Assembly (NCBI RefSeq): GCF_000759345.1
Contig: NZ_JPZL01000002.1
Location: 124,001-188,000 of the forward strand
Direction of reading: 5' to 3'
Source of the DNA: Litchfieldella xinjiangensis
Lineage (GTDB): Bacteria; Pseudomonadota; Gammaproteobacteria; Pseudomonadales; Halomonadaceae
Length of the DNA stretch: 64,000 nucleotides
Numbering within the stretch: position 1 is the stretch's first letter; each line of letters opens with the position of its first letter. Positions 10,582 to 19,300 of the stretch are shown here, piece after piece. The translations under genes and the position numbers were made by a program. The notes beneath the pieces were generated by a model. That model searched no databases. It saw only the letters and a program-made list of their open reading frames with translations, and was not told where the DNA came from.

Positions 10582-11934
10582 ATGGGCGTTATCCAGAATA
10601 TTCTTGCCGTGATCGTGGTCCTGGGCCTCCTGATCACGTTTCACGAATTCGGCCACTTCTGGGTGGCTCGCCGATGTGGCGTCAAGGTGCTGCGTTTCTC
10701 GGTGGGATTCGGCAAGCCCTTGTGGTCACGCGTGGATCGCCACGGGACGGAGTTTGCCGTGGCGGCGATTCCCCTGGGCGGCTACGTCAAGATGCTCGAC
10801 GAGCGTGAGGGACCGGTCGACCCGGCCGAGCACCATCGAGCCTTCAATCGCAAGAGCGTCTGGCAGCGCATCGCCATCGTAGTGGCCGGACCGCTGGCCA
10901 ACTTCCTGCTGGCCATCGTCGCCTATTGGCTGCTGTTCGTGGTGGGGACCACCACCGTGGCTCCCGTGGTGGGCGATGTCGCGCCCGGGTCGCCGGCCGA
11001 GCAGGGCGGCTTGCAGACGGGCCAGGAAATCGTGGCGGTGCAGGACGAGGCGGTTCGTTCCTGGGATGAGGTCAATCTCAAGCTGATATCCGCGATCGGC
11101 GCCGACGAGTTACGCATCCAGGCGCGTGGGGACGGTGCCAGCGAAGCGCGGGAGTATCGCTTACCCGTCGACAACTGGCTGGCCCGCCAGGACCCTCCAC
11201 AGCCATTGCCCAGCTTGGGCGTAACCCCCTGGCGCCCCGAGTTCCCGGCCGTGCTGGGCCAGGTCGTCGAAGGCGAACCCGCGGCCGAGGCGGGGCTACA
11301 GCCTGGGGACGAAATCATTGCCGTCGACGGTGAGCCGATTGCCGACTGGATGGCCTTCGTGGAGCGAGTCCGCGCCAATCCGGGCGAGGCCCTGACGCTG
11401 ACCGTGGCACGAAATGGCGAGCGGCAGGATATCCGCTTGACGCCTCAGCGCAACGAAATCGAGGAGGGCCGGGCGATCGGTTACATCGGCGCCGGTGCAG
11501 AATCGGTCGAATGGCCCGATGAGTATCGCCGGGAGATCCGTTACGGACCGCTAGCGGCGGTCGGCCAATCGTTGGCGCGTACCGGCGAGATGTCGGTGCT
11601 GACCCTGGATGCCATACGCAAGATGGCGGTTGGCCTGATTTCGCCGTCCAATTTGTCGGGCCCGATTACCATCGCCCGCGTGGCGGGGGATTCGGCGCGC
11701 ACGGGCCTTGAAAGTTTCGTCAGTTTTCTGGCGTATCTCTCGATCAGTCTTGGCATCCTCAACCTGCTCCCCATCCCTGTGCTGGATGGAGGACATCTGG
11801 TCTATTACCTGTTCGAGGTGGTACGCGGCCGGCCGCTTTCCGAGCGGGCCCAGGCCATGGGCCTGCGTGTCGGCCTGGCACTGGTCGGCGGGTTGATGGT
11901 GATGGCGTTGTACTTTGATCTGATGCGGCTGTGA
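10582..11934 (+). CDS. rseP: Site-2 intramembrane zinc metalloprotease
   Basis: Inner-membrane protease that cleaves anti-sigma factor RseA after DegS, releasing sigma-E in the envelope stress response. It also clears signal peptide remnants. From the ATG at 10582 (AGGAG seven bases upstream) it is 450 residues. The zinc motif HEFGH is at residues 21-25 in the first membrane segment. Two PDZ domains lie in the middle (GSPAEQGGLQTG and GEPAAEAGLQPGDEI). The second catalytic motif NLLPIPVLDGGH is near the C-terminus. It lies directly upstream of bamA, as in most gammaproteobacteria. Confidence 0.96.
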   Translation: MGVIQNILAVIVVLGLLITFHEFGHFWVARRCGVKVLRFSVGFGKPLWSRVDRHGTEFAVAAIPLGGYVKMLDEREGPVDPAEHHRAFNRKSVWQRIAIVVAGPLANFLLAIVAYWLLFVVGTTTVAPVVGDVAPGSPAEQGGLQTGQEIVAVQDEAVRSWDEVNLKLISAIGADELRIQARGDGASEAREYRLPVDNWLARQDPPQPLPSLGVTPWRPEFPAVLGQVVEGEPAAEAGLQPGDEIIAVDGEPIADWMAFVERVRANPGEALTLTVARNGERQDIRLTPQRNEIEEGRAIGYIGAGAESVEWPDEYRREIRYGPLAAVGQSLARTGEMSVLTLDAIRKMAVGLISPSNLSGPITIARVAGDSARTGLESFVSFLAYLSISLGILNLLPIPVLDGGHLVYYLFEVVRGRPLSERAQAMGLRVGLALVGGLMVMALYFDLMRL

Positions 11935-12001
11935 GCGGTGCGGGACGGGGCCGTTCGGTGCTGACGGTGGGGTGGACCCAGCGAGGCTGACGCGAGCGGC
12001 C

Positions 12002-12029
12002 TTGTCAGTTACCCACCCTAATGTATAAG
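12002..12029 (+). promoter_or_regulatory. Candidate promoter for bamA
   Basis: TTGTCA (12002-12007), a 16-base spacer and TATAAG (12024-12029) lie between rseP and bamA, about 60 bases before the chosen bamA start. It resembles a sigma70 site. I saw no clear sigma-E consensus (GGAACTT and TCTGA type) in this gap. Confidence 0.5.
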
Positions 12030-12092
12030 GTGCCTGTTTGATGCGCGGGGATGCGTAACCGCGGGCAGACTCAACTCGAGCGAATCGACTGC

Positions 12093-14426
12093 ATGAAACT
12101 CAAGACCATCGGATTGGCGGCGCTGATGCTTACCGGCGCTCAAGCCCAGCTGGCGCTGGCAGAGACGTTCAACGTTTCCGACATTCGCGTGGAGGGGCTG
12201 CAACGCGTTTCTGCCGCTTCCGTATTCAATGCCTTCCCTATCAACGCCAACGAGAGTGTCGACGACCGGGAACTGGCCGAGGCCGCCCGGGCCCTGTTCC
12301 GCACCGGATTGTTCGACGACGTGCAGCTGGCCCGCGATGGTGACGTGCTGATCATTCAGGTCGATGAGCGCCCTTTCATTACCGACGTCAGCATCAGCGG
12401 CAATTCGCAAATTTCCGAAGAGGACCTTCGTCGAGGGCTGCGTGAGGCAGGGCTTGCCGAGGGGCAGGTCCTGCAGCTGTCGACACTCGAGGAGATCCAG
12501 CGTGAACTCGAGGGGGTCTACCAGGGGCAGGGACGCTACAGCGCCCGCATCAATACCGATGTCGAGGAGATCGACGAAAGCCGGGTTCGCGTCGCTATCG
12601 ACATCAATGAAGGCTCCGTCGCCAAGATTCGCCAGATTAATATCGTAGGCAATCAGGCTTTCGATGACGAGACCCTGCGCAACGTCTTCGAACTCCAGGA
12701 TCGCCCCGGCTGGCTGTTCGGCTGGTTCTCCGATGACGAATATTCGCGTGAACGGCTCTCCGGCGATCTGGAGCGCCTGCGCTCGTATTACCTCGATCGT
12801 GGTTACGTCAACTTCACCATCAGTTCGACCCAGGTCTCGATCAGCCCCGACAAGTCGGAGATCTTCGTTACCGTCAACGTCGACGAGGGCAACCAGTACC
12901 GGCTTGGCAACATCCGTTTCGCTGGCGAGCTACCCATCGCCGAATCCGAAGCGCGCGGTCTGGTCCAGGCCGAGCCGGGCGAGATATTCTCCCGCAGCGA
13001 CGTGACCGCCTCTGCGGAAGCCCTGCGCTCGAGGTTGGGTGCCGAGGGCTTTGCGTTCGCCAGTGTCGATGGCGTGCCCGAAGTGAGTGGCGACAGCGTC
13101 GATGTGACCTTCGTCGTCGATCCCGGTCGGCGTGCTTATGTCCGGCGTATCAACTTCATCGGTAATACCACAACGGAAGATGAAGTGCTGCGCCGCGAAA
13201 TGATTCAGATGGAAGGGGCGCCGGCCTCGACCCAACAGATCAGTCAGTCCCGTCAGCGTCTCGAGCGCCTGGGCTTTTTCCGGCAGGTCGACGTCGAAAC
13301 ACAACCCGTGGCAGGCGAACCCGATCAACTCGACGTCACCTACAATGTCGAGGAGCAGCCTTCGGGGTCGATCTCTGCCAGCGTCGGCTTTTCCCAGAGT
13401 GCGGGTGTGATCTATGGGGCCGCCCTGTCCCAGAATAATTTCCTGGGTACGGGTAACCGAGTCAATGTCGGTGCCCAGCGCAGTAATACCTTCACTAGCC
13501 TGAATTTCGGTTTCACTGATCCGTACTGGACGCTGGATGGCGTGTCACGCGGCTATAACCTGTTCTATCGCGAGACCGACTACGAAGATTCCGATATTTC
13601 GACCTACTCCACCGATGCCTACGGGGCCGGTATCAACTTCGGCTACCCGATCAATGAATTGGCACGGCTGAATTTTGGCGCCAGCCTCGAGGACCTCACG
13701 GTCCATACCTATAACGATACGGCCTCCGAGATCGTGCAGTATGTCGATGAGCAGGGGACCAACGCCCAAAGCCTCAAGCTGACCGCCAGTTGGACGCGAA
13801 ATAACCTCAACCGCGGGATGATGCCGACGGCGGGCAACTATCAGCGGGTGTCACTCGAGACCGCCGCACCCGGAAGCGATGCCCAGTATTACAAGTTACG
13901 TATGCGGGCCCAGCAATTCTTCCCCATCAACGATAGCTGGTCGCTGAAGTTCGGCTCGACGTTGGGGTATGCCGATAGCATCGGCAACGATCCCTACCCG
14001 TTCTACGAGAATTTCTTCTCCGGCGGTCTTGGCTCGGTACGTGGTTTCACCGGCAACACCCTGGGGCCGGACACGACTCCTCGCGGGGGCGGCAGTGATC
14101 GTACCCTGGGCGGTAACGTGCTGGTCGAGGGCTCGGCAGAGTTGTTGTTTCCGCTGCCGTTCATCGAGGATCAGCGCTCGTTGCAGGCCGGATTCTTCGT
14201 TGATGCCGGCAATACCTACCTGACCGATTGCTACGAGGTCGAGGCCGGCCGTGAATCCAGCTGCGAATCCGGCGTCGATCTGGGTGAGCTGCGCTACAGT
14301 GCAGGTATCGGCCTCTCATGGCTGACGCCGGTGGGGCCATTGACGTTCAGCGTCGCTGAGCCGCTCAATGACAAGGAGGGCGATGATACTCAGGTCTTCC
14401 AGTTCTCGCTGGGTCAGACGTTCTGA
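12093..14426 (+). CDS. bamA: Outer membrane protein assembly factor BamA
   Basis: Central subunit of the BAM complex that folds beta-barrel proteins into the outer membrane. From 12093 the protein is 777 residues and opens with a signal peptide (MKLKTIGLAALMLTGAQAQL, cleavage probably after ALA). This choice trims 14 non-signal residues from a longer frame. Five POTRA repeats run to about residue 420, followed by a 16-strand barrel. The conserved loop-6 motif is seen as GSVRGFTGN. The last residue is phenylalanine (SLGQTF), the usual outer-membrane C-signal. The neighbours skp and lpxD belong to the same envelope pathway. Confidence 0.97.
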   Translation: MKLKTIGLAALMLTGAQAQLALAETFNVSDIRVEGLQRVSAASVFNAFPINANESVDDRELAEAARALFRTGLFDDVQLARDGDVLIIQVDERPFITDVSISGNSQISEEDLRRGLREAGLAEGQVLQLSTLEEIQRELEGVYQGQGRYSARINTDVEEIDESRVRVAIDINEGSVAKIRQINIVGNQAFDDETLRNVFELQDRPGWLFGWFSDDEYSRERLSGDLERLRSYYLDRGYVNFTISSTQVSISPDKSEIFVTVNVDEGNQYRLGNIRFAGELPIAESEARGLVQAEPGEIFSRSDVTASAEALRSRLGAEGFAFASVDGVPEVSGDSVDVTFVVDPGRRAYVRRINFIGNTTTEDEVLRREMIQMEGAPASTQQISQSRQRLERLGFFRQVDVETQPVAGEPDQLDVTYNVEEQPSGSISASVGFSQSAGVIYGAALSQNNFLGTGNRVNVGAQRSNTFTSLNFGFTDPYWTLDGVSRGYNLFYRETDYEDSDISTYSTDAYGAGINFGYPINELARLNFGASLEDLTVHTYNDTASEIVQYVDEQGTNAQSLKLTASWTRNNLNRGMMPTAGNYQRVSLETAAPGSDAQYYKLRMRAQQFFPINDSWSLKFGSTLGYADSIGNDPYPFYENFFSGGLGSVRGFTGNTLGPDTTPRGGGSDRTLGGNVLVEGSAELLFPLPFIEDQRSLQAGFFVDAGNTYLTDCYEVEAGRESSCESGVDLGELRYSAGIGLSWLTPVGPLTFSVAEPLNDKEGDDTQVFQFSLGQTF

Positions 14427-14462
14427 TTCCTGCACCGAAATTGACACGAGGAGAGCAAGCGT

Positions 14463-14966
14463 ATGCGTAAATTGACCGGAGTGCTGTGTGCCGGCCTGCT
14501 GGGGATGCTCGCCTTGCCTGCCCAGGCGGCGGACGTGGCGGTACTCGATTGGCGTGAGGCCCTGTTGTCGACCGATGCCGCCCAGCGTTCGATGAACCAG
14601 TTGGAAAACCAGATCAGCGGCCAGCGCCAGCAAGCGCAGTCGTTGGGCCAGGAATTACAACAGTTGCAGCAACGCCTGCAACAGGATGGCGCAGTCATGT
14701 CCGACAATGAGCGCCAGCAAGCCCAGCAGGAGTTGCAGCAGAAGGGGGCTGAGTTCCAGCAATTGCGCGGCTCGATCGCCCAGGCCCAGCGCCAGGCCGA
14801 GCAGCAGTTTCTCGAACAGGCCGACCCCAAGCTTCAGCAAGCCGTGGAGCAGGTCATCAATCGTCACGACGTCAAGGTGCTGATCGATCGTGAGGCGGTG
14901 ATTCATGTCGAGGATGGCCTCGATCTCACCAGTGAGGTCACGCAGATCCTCAACTCACTCAACTGA
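14463..14966 (+). CDS. skp: Periplasmic chaperone Skp/OmpH family
   Basis: Trimeric periplasmic holdase that carries unfolded outer-membrane proteins to BAM. At 167 residues it is of family length. The signal peptide MRKLTGVLCAGLLGMLALPAQA is followed by ADVAVLDWREALLST, matching the Skp body domain. The middle (about 45-115) is a very glutamine-rich coiled coil, with many QQ pairs, corresponding to the tentacles. It sits between bamA and lpxD, the conserved place. Confidence 0.93.
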   Translation: MRKLTGVLCAGLLGMLALPAQAADVAVLDWREALLSTDAAQRSMNQLENQISGQRQQAQSLGQELQQLQQRLQQDGAVMSDNERQQAQQELQQKGAEFQQLRGSIAQAQRQAEQQFLEQADPKLQQAVEQVINRHDVKVLIDREAVIHVEDGLDLTSEVTQILNSLN

Positions 14967-15036
14967 ATCGTCGCTTAGCCATCTATCCAGCCAATCGCGC
15001 CGGCGAACCCTACGACTACCGGATCAGTGACATACC

Positions 15037-16077
15037 ATGAGCTACGCCCACAACGCCGCCTATACCTTGGATGAAATTGCCCAGCGCCTGGGAGCGACGT
15101 TGGTGGGCGATGGCTCACGTCGAGTGACCGGCTTGGCGACCCTCAGCGACGCCGGCCCCGAGGATATCGCCTTTCTCGCCAATCGGGCCTATCTGCGCTA
15201 TCTCACCGATACCCGGGCGGCCGCCGTGCTGCTACACCCAAGCCATGCCGACGCGTGCCCTACCGCCAGCCTGACCCTGGACAATCCCTACCTGGGGTAC
15301 GCACTGGTCTCCGGGTTGTTCGATCCCCTCGCGGCACGCGATGAGCCGGGAATCGATGCGTCCGCCTCGGTCAGCGACACCGCCAGTCTTGGCCAGGACG
15401 TGCAGATTGGCCCGAACGCGGTGATCGAAGCGGGAGCGCGGTTGGGGGATAGGGTCATCGTTGGTGCGGGATGTGTGGTCGGCGCCGACACACAAATCGG
15501 TGACGACTCTCGCCTGCACGCCAATGTCACGGTGTACCATGGGGTGATGATCGGCAAGCGGGCCATTCTCCACAGTGGGTGCGTCATTGGCGCCGATGGT
15601 TTCGGGTTCGCCCATGATGGCAGCCGCTGGCACAAGATCGCCCAACTCGGCGGTGTTGTCCTGGGCGACGATGTCGAGGTCGGCAGCTGCTCCAGCATCG
15701 ATCGTGGTGCACTCGGTGACACGCTCATCGGAGACGACGTGAAAATCGACAGCCAGGTACAGATCGCCCATAACGTGCAAATTGGCGATCACAGCGCGCT
15801 GGCCGGTTGCGTGGGCATCGCCGGCTCGACCAAGGTGGGTCGGCACTGCATGCTGGGTGGCGGCGTCGGCCTCTCGGGCCATCTGACCCTCTGTGACGGG
15901 GTGCAGGTCACGGGCATGAGTCTCGTGACCAATTCGATTCACGAGCCCGGCGTCTACTCATCCGGGACCGGTGCCATGAACAATGCCCAGTGGCGCAAGA
16001 ATGCGGTGCGTTTCAAGCAGCTCGACGATATCGCCAAGCGGCTTGCGCGTCTCGAGAAAGAACAACGCAGCCGTTGA
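15037..16077 (+). CDS. lpxD: UDP-3-O-(3-hydroxyacyl)glucosamine N-acyltransferase
   Basis: Third step of lipid A synthesis: adds the N-linked hydroxyacyl chain from acyl-ACP. It has an N-terminal uridine-binding domain (about 1-100, YTLDEIAQRLGATLVGD), then a left-handed beta-helix of hexapeptide repeats (about 105-300). The GADGFGFAHDG segment carries a conserved histidine, and QIAHNVQIGDHSALAGCVGIAG carries the presumed catalytic histidine. A helical C-terminus follows. At 346 residues it has the normal length. Confidence 0.97.
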   Translation: MSYAHNAAYTLDEIAQRLGATLVGDGSRRVTGLATLSDAGPEDIAFLANRAYLRYLTDTRAAAVLLHPSHADACPTASLTLDNPYLGYALVSGLFDPLAARDEPGIDASASVSDTASLGQDVQIGPNAVIEAGARLGDRVIVGAGCVVGADTQIGDDSRLHANVTVYHGVMIGKRAILHSGCVIGADGFGFAHDGSRWHKIAQLGGVVLGDDVEVGSCSSIDRGALGDTLIGDDVKIDSQVQIAHNVQIGDHSALAGCVGIAGSTKVGRHCMLGGGVGLSGHLTLCDGVQVTGMSLVTNSIHEPGVYSSGTGAMNNAQWRKNAVRFKQLDDIAKRLARLEKEQRSR

Positions 16078-16101
16078 GTCGCGCGAGTAGGGCGCTATAA
16101 T
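16074..16101 (+). promoter_or_regulatory. Strong candidate promoter between lpxD and fabZ
   Basis: TTGAGT (16074-16079, overlapping the lpxD stop), a 16-base spacer and a perfect TATAAT (16096-16101). The predicted start near 16108 is only about 12 bases before a strong intrinsic terminator. Confidence 0.55.
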
Positions 16102-16119
16102 CCCTGGCCCGCCCAGCGC

Positions 16120-16151
16120 GCTCATCCCTAGGGATGAGCTTTTTGTATTTT
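16120..16151 (+). terminator. Intrinsic terminator upstream of fabZ
   Basis: GCTCATCC and GGATGAGC form an 8-bp perfect stem with a CTAG loop (16120-16139), followed by TTTTTGTATTTT. It has a T-run on the plus strand only. It separates lpxD from fabZ and would also act on transcripts from the promoter just upstream. Confidence 0.8.
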
Positions 16152-16165
16152 CAGAGGTCGCATCG

Positions 16166-16609
16166 ATGGTAATGGACATCAACGAGATTCGTGAGTATCT
16201 GCCCCACCGCTATCCTTTTCTGCTGATCGATCGGGTGCAGGAACTTACGGTGGGCGAGTCCATCGTCGCGTACAAGAATGTCAGCATCAATGAGCCATTT
16301 TTCAACGGTCATTTTCCCCACCACCCGATCATGCCGGGCGTGTTGATCATCGAGGCAATGGCCCAGGCTTGTGGGATTCTGGGCTTCAAGACCGTCAACA
16401 AGCTTCCCGCCGATGGCTATGTCTATTACCTTGTTGGCAGTGACAACGCCCGCTTCAAGCGGCCGGTCATGCCGGGCGACAGGCTGCTACTGGAGGCCAA
16501 GGTCATACGTGGCAAGCGGGGCATCTGGAAGTTCGCCTGCCGTGCCACCGTCGAGGGTGAACTGGCCTGTGAGGCCGACATCATCTGTGCCGAGAGGAAG
16601 GTCGCTTGA
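16166..16609 (+). CDS. fabZ: 3-hydroxyacyl-ACP dehydratase FabZ
   Basis: Dehydrates 3-hydroxyacyl-ACP in fatty-acid elongation and competes with LpxA/LpxD for the same hydroxyacyl substrates. At 147 residues it is a single hotdog domain. [11 protein letters not shown] near the N-terminus, and [20 protein letters not shown] with the catalytic histidine and glutamate, are diagnostic. An AGAGG site precedes the ATG at 16166. Its stop overlaps the lpxA start by 4 bases. Confidence 0.98.
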   Translation: MVMDINEIREYLPHRYPFLLIDRVQELTVGESIVAYKNVSINEPFFNGHFPHHPIMPGVLIIEAMAQACGILGFKTVNKLPADGYVYYLVGSDNARFKRPVMPGDRLLLEAKVIRGKRGIWKFACRATVEGELACEADIICAERKVA

Positions 16610-17373
16610 TACATCCCACTGCCATCGTAGATCCCGAGGCTAGCCTGGCCGAGGACGTCGAGGTCGGTCCCTTCAGTGTCATCGGGCCGGATGTGGAGAT
16701 CGGTGCCGGTAGCCGCATTGGTCCGCATGTCGTGATCAAGGGGCCGACTCGCCTCGGCGAGCGCACGCGTATCTTCCAGTTCGCCTCGGTGGGCGAGGAC
16801 TGCCAGGACAAGAAATACGCCGGTGAGCCGACACGGCTGGTCATGGGCGACGACAACGTGATTCGTGAAGGGGCGACCCTGCACCGGGGAACGGCCCAGG
16901 ATCGCTACGAAACGACCATCGGTAGCCGCAACCTGTTCATGGCCTATGCTCATGTCGGTCACGACTGTGTGATCGGAAGTGATTGTATCCTCGCCAACCA
17001 GGTCACCCTGGCAGGGCATGTCACACTGGGCGACTTTGCCATCCTGGGTGGCCTGGCCGCGGTGCATCAGTTCTGTCACTTCGGCACGCATGCCATGGCC
17101 GGGGGGGGGTCGATCATCACCAAGGACACCCCAGCCTATGTGATGATCAATGGCAATCCTGCCCAGCCGCATGGCTTGAACGTCGTGGGGCTCAAGCGGC
17201 GCGGCTTCGATGACGAGGCAATACGGGCACTGCAGGATGCCTACAAGCTGGTCTATCGACGCGGCCTGACCGTTGCCCAGGCGCTGGAAACCATCGAGTC
17301 GCGCTACCAGTTACCCGAGACGCGAACATTCGTGGACTCGATACGGGTTGCCTCGCGCGGCATCGTTCGTTAG
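16606..17373 (+). CDS. lpxA: UDP-N-acetylglucosamine acyltransferase
   Basis: First step of lipid A synthesis. At 255 residues it has hexapeptide-repeat rows from the start ([20 protein letters not shown]). The catalytic histidine is in [12 protein letters not shown] and the C-terminal helical domain follows. The start overlaps the fabZ stop (ATGA-type coupling). The coding sequence contains a run of nine G (17101-17109) encoding three glycines, an unusual homopolymer for an essential gene. Confidence 0.98.
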   Translation: MIHPTAIVDPEASLAEDVEVGPFSVIGPDVEIGAGSRIGPHVVIKGPTRLGERTRIFQFASVGEDCQDKKYAGEPTRLVMGDDNVIREGATLHRGTAQDRYETTIGSRNLFMAYAHVGHDCVIGSDCILANQVTLAGHVTLGDFAILGGLAAVHQFCHFGTHAMAGGGSIITKDTPAYVMINGNPAQPHGLNVVGLKRRGFDDEAIRALQDAYKLVYRRGLTVAQALETIESRYQLPETRTFVDSIRVASRGIVR

Positions 17374-17414
17374 TCATCACCAGGTAAGCCAATCCAGGGC
17401 GCCCAATCCAGGTC

Positions 17415-18626
17415 ATGCCAAGGGGATCAGCGTTGAACCACTCGCGCCGTCTCAAGATTTACCTCGTGGCCGGCGAGCTGTCGGGGGATATCCTGGGGGC
17501 CAGCCTGCTGCGGGCCTTGAAGGAACGCTTCGGCGAGATCGAAGTGCGTGGGATCGGTGGGCCGCGGATGATCGCCGAAGGCATGACCAGTCGTTATCCC
17601 CTCGAGACACTGTCCGTCATGGGCCTGGTCGAGGTGCTCAAGCACCTCCCGGGGCTGATGCGCGTACGTCGCGAGCTTCGCCGCGACGCCTTGGCCTGGC
17701 AGCCGGACATCATGCTGGGTATCGATGCGCCCGACTTCAATCTGGGGCTCGAACGCCAGTTACGGGCTGCCGGCATCACCACGGCACACTATGTCAGCCC
17801 CTCGGTCTGGGCCTGGCGGCAGGGGCGTGTAAAGGGCATCGCCCGCTCGGTGGACGCCATGCTCACCTTCCTGCCCTTCGAGGCGGCGTTCTACCAGCGG
17901 CATGACGTACCCGTGGCCTTTGTCGGGCATCCACTGGCCGATGACCTGCCCCTGGAAACCGATCGACAAGCGGCGCGTAGCGAGCTCGGCCTGGCCGTGG
18001 ATCGTCCGGTGCTGGCCGTATTGCCCGGTTCGCGAGGCAACGAGATACGCTACATGGGCCCGACGTTCCTCGAGTCGGCTCAACGCCTTTGTCGTGCCAT
18101 GCCGAACCTGCAGGTTGTCATTCCGGCGGCCACCGAACAGCGCCAGACAGAGCTTGCTGCCTTGTTGGCGGATTACCCCGACCTGGATGGGCACGTAGCG
18201 CTGATAGCGGGCCGCTCCCGGGAGGCCATGGTGGCCAGTGACGTGGTGATGCTGACCTCGGGGACGGCGGCGCTCGAGGCGATGCTTTGCCATCGACCGA
18301 TGCTGGTCGCGTATCGAATGGCGCCCATGACCCACTGGCTGGCCAGACACCTGGTCAAGACGGAGTGGATCTCGTTACCCAACCTGATCGCCCGCGAGTC
18401 CCTGGTGCCCGAGCTCATCCAGGAGGCGGCGAGCGTCGAGGCCGTCGTGGCGCAGGTACTGTCTTTATTTGATGATGTCGAAGGTCGACACGCCCTCGAG
18501 GCGCGTTTCGCCGCTATGCATGCCGACCTGCAGCGTGGCGCCAGCGCACGATCGGCCGAGACCATCGAGGCATTGGTCCAGGGCAAGCCGTTACCGGCAA
18601 GCGTGAGTGTGGAGTCGAGTGAATGA
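17415..18626 (+). CDS. lpxB: Lipid A disaccharide synthase
   Basis: GT19 glycosyltransferase joining UDP-2,3-diacylglucosamine and lipid X. Near the N-terminus it has [15 protein letters not shown], then GIGGPRM, the [14 protein letters not shown] motif and PGSRGNEI, all typical. At 403 residues the length is slightly above the family norm. A TTG at 17433 has a much better ribosome-binding site (AAGGGGA, 6 bases upstream) than the ATG at 17415 and would start [11 protein letters not shown], so the true start may be 17433. The stop overlaps rnhB by 4 bases. Confidence 0.96.
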   Translation: MPRGSALNHSRRLKIYLVAGELSGDILGASLLRALKERFGEIEVRGIGGPRMIAEGMTSRYPLETLSVMGLVEVLKHLPGLMRVRRELRRDALAWQPDIMLGIDAPDFNLGLERQLRAAGITTAHYVSPSVWAWRQGRVKGIARSVDAMLTFLPFEAAFYQRHDVPVAFVGHPLADDLPLETDRQAARSELGLAVDRPVLAVLPGSRGNEIRYMGPTFLESAQRLCRAMPNLQVVIPAATEQRQTELAALLADYPDLDGHVALIAGRSREAMVASDVVMLTSGTAALEAMLCHRPMLVAYRMAPMTHWLARHLVKTEWISLPNLIARESLVPELIQEAASVEAVVAQVLSLFDDVEGRHALEARFAAMHADLQRGASARSAETIEALVQGKPLPASVSVESSE

Positions 18627-19237
18627 GCGTTTGCGAACCCTTTCCCCCCTTGGTCATTCAGTATCAGGGGCCTTGTCTCGCTGGGGTCGATGAAGTCGGT
18701 CGCGGGCCGCTGGCGGGGTCAGTGGTCGCTGCGGCGGTGATACTCGATCCCCAGTGTCCGATCGATGGCCTGGGCGATTCCAAGGCATTGAGTGAAAAGC
18801 GCCGCCAGGAACTGGCGGGGCAGATACGTGAATGTGCGTTGGCCTATGCCATTGCCGAGGCGTCTGCCGCCGAGATCGACGAAATCAATATCTACCACGC
18901 CACCCATCTGGCCATGCGGCGCGCTATCGACGCACTGGAGATTGCCGCCGAGTATCTGCTGGTGGACGGCAACTGCCTGCCCGGGCATCATGTCCCCGGG
19001 CAGGCGGTCATCAAAGGCGATGCTCGCCATCCGGCGATCGGTGCAGCATCGATCCTGGCCAAGGTCACGCGTGATGCCCAGATGGTGGCGCTGCACGAAC
19101 GCTATCCCGAGTACGGTTTTGCACGTCACAAGGGCTATTCGACCCCCGAGCACCTCGCGGCGCTGGAGCGCCATGGTCCGCTCACCGAGCATCGCCGCTC
19201 CTTTGCCCCGGTCAGGCGTCAGTTCGAGCTGTTCTGA
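18623..19237 (+). CDS. rnhB: Ribonuclease HII
   Basis: Removes single ribonucleotides and RNA primers from DNA duplexes. At 204 residues it has the usual length. The first catalytic pair is D23-E24 in [19 protein letters not shown] and [13 protein letters not shown] provide the remaining acidic residues, and the C-terminal HRRSFAPVR is typical. It is translationally coupled to lpxB and followed by dnaE, as in enteric bacteria and pseudomonads. Confidence 0.97.
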   Translation: MSVCEPFPPLVIQYQGPCLAGVDEVGRGPLAGSVVAAAVILDPQCPIDGLGDSKALSEKRRQELAGQIRECALAYAIAEASAAEIDEINIYHATHLAMRRAIDALEIAAEYLLVDGNCLPGHHVPGQAVIKGDARHPAIGAASILAKVTRDAQMVALHERYPEYGFARHKGYSTPEHLAALERHGPLTEHRRSFAPVRRQFELF

Positions 19238-19300
19238 ATACGGCGCCTTTGATACCGACCGTTCGTTTGCCCGTTTCTGCTCCACATTTCAGGTCCTGCC

